From assembly GCA_018725205.1 (NCBI GenBank), contig QLUB01000107.1:1-5602 (forward strand): 5,602 nt of DNA. The letters run 5' to 3'. Shown piece by piece: positions 1 through 5,072 of the stretch. The translations under genes were made by a program, and so were the position numbers. The notes beneath the pieces were generated by a model that was given only the letters and a program-made list of their open reading frames with translations, did not search any database and was not told the origin of the DNA. Each line of letters starts with the position of its first letter. The stretch's first letter is position 1. Source of the stretch: a candidate division NPL-UPA2 bacterium (GTDB lineage: Bacteria > Bacillota > UBA994).

Positions 1-2
1 GG

Positions 3-2216
3 ATTAGCGCAGCTGTACATAGTGCTTATTGGGTATTGCTGTTGCCACTTGTGCCTGTTCTGTGGCGTTGTTATGGATGGCGGGGTTCTCGAAGCCGCAT
101 TTTGATGCTCATTCTGGGCGCGCTAGCTTGCCTCTCCTTAGGCTTTGCCCGCGCCTATTTTTTACCACCGGTATCTATGGGCGACCATGCGCACTTTACA
201 GCCGAGGTAATGACGCTCGATACCCCCATACGCTTAGACAGCGGTAGCTTTCGCGGCAGGGTCAGAATTAAAGCTAACGGTCAGGTGCTGCAAATGTATG
301 CGGAGGAGTTTTGGGGCGAACGGCAGATTCTCGCCGTAACCGGAGAGGTGCGGCAACCGCGCCCCCCGCTTAATCCCGGCGAGCTAGACTTCGCAGCCGT
401 CTTAGAACGGCAGGGGGTGGCCGGACTTCTTTTTGCGCGCAGTGTGCAAACGAAAGCTTTGCTTCGCCCCACTTTGCTCTCCCGCGTGCGCTTCGCCATG
501 GCGCGCAACATCGAGCAGCTAGAGAACGGGCCTAGCGGTTTGGCTTTGGCGTTAGCGTTAGGCGACAGGCGTGGTCTTACGCGGGCCGAAGAAGATGCTT
601 GGCGCAAAGCGGGAGTCAATCACGTTTTGTCGGTGTCGGGGATGCATGTGGCCATCCTAGCAGGTGCGCTGTACCTTTGCCTGCGCAAGGTTGCCGGTTT
701 TCAAACATCGCTGCTTGGGGCTGCGCTGTTCGCAATTCTCTACGCGCTGCTCCTGGGGGGTGTGCTGTCAGCTTGGCGCGCGGCGCTAAGTTTTGCCTTG
801 GGAGCCGTAGCCAAAGTGATGTTACGGGACACCGAGCCCATTAACATTCTCGCGCTAGTTGCTGCAGCCATGCTTCTCAGTATGCCGCTTGGTGCCGCCG
901 ACCCCGGGTTTATCTTGTCTTTTGCGGCCACAGCAGGCCTGCTTCTTCTTACACCTAGTCTTCTGGCTTGGTTGCCCGCACCCAAGCTAGTCAAGGCAAT
1001 TGTGGCTACCAGTTTGGCGGCCCAACTGGCGACTGCGCCAGTGGTGCTAGCCTTCTTTCACGCTTGGCCGCTGTATGGCTTGCCCGCGAACTTAGCGCTT
1101 GTGCCTTTGTCGTCGCTCCTAGTCGGAGGAGCCTTTATCATTGGCGTGTTTGGTGCGCTGCCCGGGGTGGGAGATGCCTTGGTCTGGTTCTTTAACCACC
1201 TTGCAGGATTTACCTCGCTGCTCGTCAACACAATTGCTGATTTGCCGTTTGCCTCCTATCATTTGCTTAGCCTACCGGTTTTTGCTATTCTACTATACTA
1301 TGTGGGATTAACTGCGTTACCTTGGGTGCGTGAGAGATGGGGCAGAGCAGGTGTTAGCTTGGCCGTGGTTTCCGCCTGCACCTTGTTGGTGCTGCCCACT
1401 GTGCTGTATCCTAAGGACACAACAATTACTTTTCTCGCCGTTGGTAATGCCGACGCGATTCACCTCGCCATCCATGGGCGCCACTACTTCATTGATGCCG
1501 CAACCAGAGAGGCAGCGAGCCGAGTAGTTGTCCCCTACCTGCGCTCGCAAGGGATAAACACTGTACGCGCGGTCATGATAACCCACACCCATGCTGACCA
1601 CGTAGGCGGGTTGGGCCCCCTAGCAGCAGCTGTAGACGTCGACCGCGTGTACATTGGTCCAGACGGTGCCTCTGATTTTACCCACGCAAAACCACTCAAC
1701 GGCAGCTTCCGTATGCAGATCGGCCGAACAAGCCTTACGGCCTGGCAATCGCAAGACTCTACAGGCGACCTTAACCACCGCTCGGTAGTCTTGTGGTTTA
1801 CCGAGGGCAACTTTCGAGCCTTGTTTGCTGCGGACATCGGGTTACCTGCCGAGCAACAGCTACGCCCTCACCTTGAGCCCGTTCATGTACTTAAGGTCGC
1901 GCACCACGGCAGCCGCACTTCCACCGGGGCAGAGTTTCTGCGCGCGACTAGTCCTCTTGTGGCTGTCGTAACCGTTGGCCCTAACAGGTACGGTCACCCC
2001 GACCCGAGCGTCGTTGCTAGGCTAGATGCCGTACAAGCTATGGTTAAGCGAACGGACGCCGGGGCCATTCGTATTCGCGTGCGGCCAACAACGTATCATG
2101 TCTATGTCTATCGGTATGGGAGGTGGCAACGTGTCCGCACTTACGCTCTACGAAACCTTGCAGAAGGACCTACGATCCAGACCGCTATTGTCGGTCTATG
2201 TCCTTTATGGCATTGA
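3..2216 (+). CDS. comEC: ComEC/Rec2 DNA-uptake channel protein, 5' end outside window
   Basis: ComEC is the inner-membrane channel that carries single-stranded DNA into the cell during natural transformation. The frame is open to the left edge; no in-window start has a ribosome site (TTG at 36 does not), so the beginning, probably about 20 residues with the first membrane helix, is missing. Counting residues from 36: an OB-like N-terminal domain ends with NPGELDF near 110; the polytopic Competence domain begins at LALALALGDR near 168 and carries HVLSVSGMHV at 196-205, followed by many hydrophobic helices to about 455. A C-terminal metallo-beta-lactamase-type domain follows, with VGNAD at 469-473, the metal motif HTHADH at 517-522 (bases 1584-1601), the AADIG aspartate, AHHGS near 622-626 and RYGHP. 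Metal ligands are all present, though VGNAD replaces the family's usual VGQGD. The last 28 codons overlap holA. About 737 codons are visible, close to the family's usual length. Confidence 0.95.
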   Translation: MSAAVHSAYWVLLLPLVPVLWRCYGWRGSRSRILMLILGALACLSLGFARAYFLPPVSMGDHAHFTAEVMTLDTPIRLDSGSFRGRVRIKANGQVLQMYAEEFWGERQILAVTGEVRQPRPPLNPGELDFAAVLERQGVAGLLFARSVQTKALLRPTLLSRVRFAMARNIEQLENGPSGLALALALGDRRGLTRAEEDAWRKAGVNHVLSVSGMHVAILAGALYLCLRKVAGFQTSLLGAALFAILYALLLGGVLSAWRAALSFALGAVAKVMLRDTEPINILALVAAAMLLSMPLGAADPGFILSFAATAGLLLLTPSLLAWLPAPKLVKAIVATSLAAQLATAPVVLAFFHAWPLYGLPANLALVPLSSLLVGGAFIIGVFGALPGVGDALVWFFNHLAGFTSLLVNTIADLPFASYHLLSLPVFAILLYYVGLTALPWVRERWGRAGVSLAVVSACTLLVLPTVLYPKDTTITFLAVGNADAIHLAIHGRHYFIDAATREAASRVVVPYLRSQGINTVRAVMITHTHADHVGGLGPLAAAVDVDRVYIGPDGASDFTHAKPLNGSFRMQIGRTSLTAWQSQDSTGDLNHRSVVLWFTEGNFRALFAADIGLPAEQQLRPHLEPVHVLKVAHHGSRTSTGAEFLRATSPLVAVVTVGPNRYGHPDPSVVARLDAVQAMVKRTDAGAIRIRVRPTTYHVYVYRYGRWQRVRTYALRNLAEGPTIQTAIVGLCPLWH
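2118..2126 (+). promoter_or_regulatory. Ribosome binding site deciding the holA start
   Basis: GGGAGGTGG lies inside the comEC coding region, four bases before GTG at 2131. It is the only good Shine-Dalgarno match near the start of the holA frame. The upstream in-frame candidates (GTG at 2026, ATG at 2098, 2104 and 2116) lack one or overlap it. It therefore fixes the holA start at 2131. Confidence 0.8.
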
Positions 2217-3216
2217 GGAGTGGTATATCGAACAGGCGACCAAGGCGATTACTGCTGCGGCGTCAAAAGACATAGATGCTCCACTACTTCCTTTTAATGT
2301 GGTCGATTTGGATGCGCGCGGCATTTCTCTTGCGCGTCTCGTGCAAGAGCTGCATACACCCCCCTTTATGGCCGCGCGAAAGGTGGTGCGTGTAGAGAAC
2401 TGCCCATACTTCGCTCCCCGCCAGAGCAAGGGCGCGCGCCAAGCAGATGCGGAGGCCATAGAGGAGACAGGGGACGATCTAGCGCAGCTACACCGCATTT
2501 TCGCGGCCTTCCCTCCGGACATTACCCTAATTTGTACGGCTACGGCCGTGAACATGCGGATGAAGATCACGGCGGCAGCGAAGAAGTGCGGCGCAGTCTA
2601 CGACTTTAGCTCAGCTAAGCGCGTTGACGCTGTGCGAGATGCGCAGTCCGTGCTATACAAGGAACTCAAGCGCTTAGGCGTTACCATAGCGCCGCAGGCC
2701 GCTGCCGAGTTGCTTGCGCTGATTGGAGTAGACGAAAAGACCCCTCACATGCGCCAGGTCTGGCAAGAAGTGATGAAACTGGCTGCTTTTAAGGGCTATA
2801 CAGGAGCGATTACCTTAGACGATGTCGTTGCCCTTACGCCTCGCTCCGCCGAAGCTAAAGCGTTTCTCTTTACCGATGCCTTTAGCCAGCACAGAAAGGC
2901 AGAAGCACTGTGGCACCTTAGGCAGCTCTGGCAGGATGGGGAAGAACCCCTGATGGTGCTCTCGGTGTTAGCGCGGCACATCAGGCAGATGGCTATAGCG
3001 CGCGAGATGCTGGACGAAGGCGTTGACGGGGAGGAAGTGGCAAAGGCCTTAGGCGGGCATCCATTTGTGGCGGGGAAACTTGTGGCGGCGGCGCGCACTT
3101 ACGCTCCCGAAAAACTGCGCGAGATGCTCGCGAATTGCTTTGAGATCGACAACAAAGGCAAAAGCGGCCGAGGTGACATTGCTTTCGCGCTAGAGATGCT
3201 TGTCACAAGCAGTTAA
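2131..3216 (+). CDS. holA: DNA polymerase III delta subunit (clamp loader)
   Basis: Delta is the clamp-loader subunit that binds and opens the sliding beta clamp so that it can be placed on primed DNA. The protein of 361 residues is close to the usual 340-350. The N-terminal clamp-loader fold opens with YVLYGIEEWYIE (residues 23-34), the family's typical 'vYll-G-E' strand and helix. The C-terminal helical collar domain, from FLFTDAF near residue 245 to the end, shows the usual features: an E-A-L-hxxL repeat, an L-A-R-H-I-R-Q helix, and a final D-N-K-G-K-S-G stretch followed by a helix near LEML. Like delta subunits generally, it has no obvious P-loop. GTG at 2131 is chosen because of the ribosome site at 2118-2126. 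The gene starts 86 bases before the comEC stop, implying cotranscription and coupled translation, and ends 17 bases before a strong terminator. comEC-holA adjacency is common in Firmicutes. Confidence 0.93.
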   Translation: MSALTLYETLQKDLRSRPLLSVYVLYGIEEWYIEQATKAITAAASKDIDAPLLPFNVVDLDARGISLARLVQELHTPPFMAARKVVRVENCPYFAPRQSKGARQADAEAIEETGDDLAQLHRIFAAFPPDITLICTATAVNMRMKITAAAKKCGAVYDFSSAKRVDAVRDAQSVLYKELKRLGVTIAPQAAAELLALIGVDEKTPHMRQVWQEVMKLAAFKGYTGAITLDDVVALTPRSAEAKAFLFTDAFSQHRKAEALWHLRQLWQDGEEPLMVLSVLARHIRQMAIAREMLDEGVDGEEVAKALGGHPFVAGKLVAAARTYAPEKLREMLANCFEIDNKGKSGRGDIAFALEMLVTSS

Positions 3217-3233
3217 CCGGACTGAAACAAGCC

Positions 3234-3265
3234 AAAAGGCTGCCCGCGTGGGGGCAGCTTTTTTT
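3234..3265 (+). terminator. Intrinsic terminator after holA, probably bidirectional
   Basis: A seven-base perfect stem (GCTGCCC at 3239-3245 with GGGCAGC at 3252-3258) encloses a six-base loop. It can be extended by a G-T pair and four A-T pairs (3234-3238 with 3259-3263). Seven T follow on the + strand (3259-3265), a textbook rho-independent terminator for comEC-holA. On the - strand the same stem is followed by four T, so it can also end rpsT, whose stop lies 18 bases from the hairpin. Confidence 0.87.
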
Positions 3266-3276
3266 GCAGTTGGTCG

Positions 3277-3528
3277 CTATTGATTGACCGTGAGCTTGTT
3301 AAGCTTTTGAGCGAGGCGAGATTTCTTACGAGCTGCGGTGTTGCGGTGCAGAACGCCCTTGCTGACAGCTTTATCTAAAGCGCTCATGGCTGTGCGCAGA
3401 GCCGGAGCAGTCGTGAGATCGTTGAACTTGCGAACAGCAGCGCGGACCGTCGACTTCACAGTACGGTTGCGCAATCTGCGTTTTGCGGTTGTTCTGATTC
3501 TCTTAAGTGCAGACTTCGTGTTAGCCAC
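3277..3528 (-). CDS. rpsT: 30S ribosomal protein S20
   Basis: S20 is a primary 16S rRNA-binding protein of the small ribosomal subunit. The protein of 83 residues is slightly shorter than the usual 85-90. It shows the family hallmarks: MANTKSALKRIRTTAKRRLR at the N-terminus, a basic helical middle (VKSTVRAAVRKF), and the conserved C-terminal SALDKAVSKG and NTAARKKSRLAQKLN segments. The start is GTG, decided by GAGGAGGTG about nine bases upstream and by the MANTKSALKR family start. It is transcribed alone, convergent with holA and divergent from the gpr side, which is common for rpsT in Firmicutes. A separate strong promoter lies at 3621-3649 and the terminator is shared with holA. The frame is clean and nothing suggests decay. 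Confidence 0.98.
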   Translation of the reverse strand: MANTKSALKRIRTTAKRRLRNRTVKSTVRAAVRKFNDLTTAPALRTAMSALDKAVSKGVLHRNTAARKKSRLAQKLNKLTVNQ

Positions 3529-3536
3529 CTATGTTT

Positions 3537-3545
3537 CACCTCCTC
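3537..3545 (-). promoter_or_regulatory. Ribosome binding site of rpsT
   Basis: Read on the - strand this is GAGGAGGTG, a near-perfect match to the 16S rRNA tail, eight bases before the GTG start. It makes the unusual start codon secure. Confidence 0.85.
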
Positions 3546-3620
3546 AAAGTAGAGCCGGCAGACTGTGGCAACGGATGGATACCAGAATCAGCTAGCGGTT
3601 ACACTATGCGTGTCCCTCAA

Positions 3621-3649
3621 ATTCTAGCAGAAAAAAAGGGAGGTGACAA
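3621..3649 (-). promoter_or_regulatory. Sigma-A type promoter of rpsT
   Basis: On the - strand: -35 TTGTCA (3644-3649), a spacer of exactly 17 bases (3627-3643), and -10 TAGAAT (3621-3626) preceded by TG one base away, making an extended -10. This is close to the vegetative consensus. Transcription would start near 3614, giving an rpsT leader of about 85 bases. In that leader I see only a weak ACAC/GTGT hairpin at 3601-3613. The spacer contains a purine-rich GGGAGGTG on the opposite strand, so the start of the + strand unit and this promoter occupy the same DNA. Confidence 0.75.
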
Positions 3650-3667
3650 GGATTGATAGGAGGAATT

Positions 3668-3769
3668 ATGCGTTTCGTCGTTTCTGCCATTGCCCTGTGG
3701 GTGGTGGCCATGGTTTTGCCTGGAGTTCGGGCCACTTTAATGGGCGCTCTCGTGGCGGCCATCAGGTAG
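3668..3769 (+). CDS. Small membrane peptide ORF, possibly a truncated YvlD/holin-4-like protein
   Basis: An ORF of 33 residues starts at ATG 3668, four bases after a perfect AGGAGG (3658-3663), so translation is likely. The peptide begins MRFVVSAIALWVVAMVLPGV and continues as one hydrophobic stretch with a second short hydrophobic part (GALVAAI), ending at TAG 3767-3769. The pattern M-R-F...A-L-W-V-V-A...L-P-G resembles the first helix of YvlD-type proteins (phage holin family 4), which normally run to about 110-120 residues with four helices. If that is right, this is only the front quarter and the rest has been deleted. The alternative is a genuine small leader peptide coupled to gpr, because its stop overlaps the gpr ribosome site. 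The translation signals are seen; the family link is a recollection of pattern and is weak. Confidence 0.5.
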   Translation: MRFVVSAIALWVVAMVLPGVRATLMGALVAAIR

Positions 3770-3775
3770 GATGTG
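3768..3775 (+). promoter_or_regulatory. Ribosome binding site of gpr
   Basis: AGGATGTG matches AGGAGGTG at seven of eight bases and lies four bases before ATG 3780. It overlaps the TAG stop (3767-3769) of the upstream small ORF, the arrangement expected for translational coupling. It supports ATG 3780 as the gpr start. Confidence 0.6.
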
Positions 3776-3779
3776 ACAC

Positions 3780-4850
3780 ATGCGGCGAAGGCCGAGGACT
3801 CCAGTCGAGCAGGATATCTCTGTGCGAACGGACCTAGCTGTGGAGCGCTTGAACGCAGAATCTCCGGGCGCAGGCGTGGCAGTGACTAGGGTTGAGTTCG
3901 CCTACGGCCACATCACTAGAGTGGTAGTGGAAGACGACAATGGCGCAAAGGCACTTGGCAAGCCTCAGGGCACCTACGTAACGATAGAGTGTCCGGGAGT
4001 TCACGAGGGGGATGCCGACCTGCGCTACGCGTTAAGCTGCACTATCGCAGAGGAACTTGCGCGTCTCCTGCCTCCACCCGCAGAGCAAAAGACCACGCTG
4101 GTTGTGGGGCTCGGCAACTGGAATGTGACTCCGGGCGCGCTGGGCCCAAAAGTAGTCCATGAGCTGTTAGTTACACGGCATCTCTTGTCACATGCCCCAG
4201 AGTCCTACACGGACGGCCTAGCATCGGTGTGTGCCGTGGCACCGGGGGTGCTCGGCCTTACAGGGATTGAGACGTATGAGATTATCACCGGTGTGGTGGA
4301 AAAAGTCAAGCCGCACGTGGTTGTGGCCATCGACGCACTGGCGTCGCATCACGTCGGCAGAGTGGGCACGACCATCCAGATGGCCAATACCGGCATTAAC
4401 CCAGGCTCTGGGATTGGCAATCGGCGCAAGGCCTTGTCTAAAGAAACTTTGGGCGTCCCAGTGATTGCCCTCGGCGTGCCCACCGTGGTGTATGCCGCAA
4501 CCATAGCCCACGCTACGCTGGATGCGGCGGTGACAGCAGCGGGCGGCAAGAGGAATGGCCTAAGGCTGAGTGATGACATGCGCTCGGAACTAATTGCGGA
4601 GGTGTTGTCGCCTCATCTCGGCGACCTCGTGGTGACTCCAAAAGAGATAGACGCACTGATTGAGAGCATGGCCAAGGTGATTGCAGGGGGCATCAATGTG
4701 GCCTTGCATCCCAGATTAGACCTCCAAGAGATCGCATCGCCGGGGACAAGGCCCGCGCTATTGACGGGCCCTGCAATTTCGTCATTCCGCCGTATAACCG
4801 CTGTGTTGTGCTTGGCCCCCGCGACCCACATGCTGTGGCCAAGGCCATAA
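3780..4850 (+). CDS. gpr: Spore germination protease GPR, probably inactive, with a foreign C-terminal tail
   Basis: GPR is the atypical aspartic protease that degrades small acid-soluble proteins when spores germinate; it is made as a zymogen in the forespore. Family landmarks, in order: the propeptide-boundary motif SVRTDLAVE (residues 14-22), LVVGLGNWNVTP (107-118), LLVTRHLL, APGVLGLTGIET, VVVAIDALA, GINPGSGIGN, SKETLGVPVIALGVPTVV, and VVTPKEIDALIESMA near the end. Three oddities are seen. The Asp normally following NVTP, one of the two catalytic aspartates (Asp127 in B. megaterium numbering), is Gly119. The usual Asp of 'aDTGI' is Asn203, and that of 'VPTVVDA' is Tyr238. The second catalytic Asp is kept (Asp185). 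Family similarity stops near residue 313; residues of about 318-356 are an out-of-frame reading of a neighbouring gene remnant, so the native stop is lost. Identification is very sure; loss of activity is inferred. Confidence 0.93.
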   Translation: MRRRPRTPVEQDISVRTDLAVERLNAESPGAGVAVTRVEFAYGHITRVVVEDDNGAKALGKPQGTYVTIECPGVHEGDADLRYALSCTIAEELARLLPPPAEQKTTLVVGLGNWNVTPGALGPKVVHELLVTRHLLSHAPESYTDGLASVCAVAPGVLGLTGIETYEIITGVVEKVKPHVVVAIDALASHHVGRVGTTIQMANTGINPGSGIGNRRKALSKETLGVPVIALGVPTVVYAATIAHATLDAAVTAAGGKRNGLRLSDDMRSELIAEVLSPHLGDLVVTPKEIDALIESMAKVIAGGINVALHPRLDLQEIASPGTRPALLTGPAISSFRRITAVLCLAPATHMLWPRP

Positions 4851-5026
4851 AAGATAGGACTCTGCTCGAAGCGGCGATTGTGGACATCAACGATCTTGGG
4901 CAGGACATCATGGGTGTATCAAGCCAGCACGTCAAGCGCATGCCCCTACGCGACATCCTGCGCGATAACCCCCTAGGCCAGTCGCGTGAACAGACGCCGA
5001 TTGGGTTAATCCGCGAACTTCCATAA
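4730..5026 (+). pseudogene. C-terminal remnant resembling F420-0:gamma-glutamyl ligase family
   Basis: In the frame of codon 4730 the DNA reads DRIAGDKARAIDGPCNFVIP, then PYNRCVVLGPRDPHAVA, AAIVDINDLGQDIMG, and finally LRDNPLGQSREQTPIGLIR, ending at TAA 5024-5026. The order IDGPxxxxxPPYN, VDxNDLG, DNPLGQxxEQTP is what I recall for the C-terminus of coenzyme F420-0:L-glutamate ligase (CofE-like) proteins of Clostridia. The full protein is several hundred residues; only about 98 codons are here. There is no start codon with a ribosome site: the first start-like codon, GTG 4808, has none. The front of the fragment overlaps the 3' end of gpr in another frame. It is best read as a leftover of a deleted or inserted gene between gpr and spoIIP. 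Coding character is clear; the family name is from memory. Confidence 0.65.
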
Positions 5027-5060
5027 TCACCTCCGCGCGCGTAACATATAGATAGTAGGC

Positions 5061-5068
5061 GGGAGGTG
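5061..5068 (+). promoter_or_regulatory. Ribosome binding site of the spoIIP remnant
   Basis: GGGAGGTG lies four bases before ATG 5073. It marks the original start of spoIIP and shows that the front of the gene was not truncated. Confidence 0.75.
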
Positions 5069-5072
5069 GAGC

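Noticed and set aside
281..1837. Several open frames on the minus strand and other + frames across comEC.
   Set aside because: They are shadows of the GC-rich comEC coding frame, without ribosome sites or protein-like features.
2026..2130. Longer holA reading from GTG 2026 or ATG 2098.
   Set aside because: These starts lack ribosome sites, overlap comEC further and would add residues not seen in the delta family. GTG 2131 has a clear site and gives the expected length.
3546..3620. Search of the rpsT leader for a riboswitch, T-box or structured autoregulatory element.
   Set aside because: Only a weak four-base-pair hairpin at 3601-3613 is visible and no conserved motif is recognised.
3643..3837. 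A 64-codon + strand frame starting at GTG 3643, in the region of the small ORF and gpr start.
   Set aside because: It shares DNA with the small ORF at 3668, which has its own ribosome site and membrane-like composition, and with the secure start of gpr. Its product has no pattern.
4932..5034. Minus-strand ATG (5022-5024) with an excellent GGAGGTG five bases away, opening a 30-codon ORF.
   Set aside because: The peptide has no recognisable character and lies entirely inside the better-supported ligase-like remnant on the other strand. The purine-rich match in this short spacer is probably chance.
5001..5056. Possible promoter for spoIIP (TTGGGT and CATAAT, 15-base spacing) or a CATATA element like a sporulation -10.
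   Set aside because: Spacing and matches are poor and several weak alternatives exist in the same AT-rich spacer. Nothing here is strong enough to annotate.
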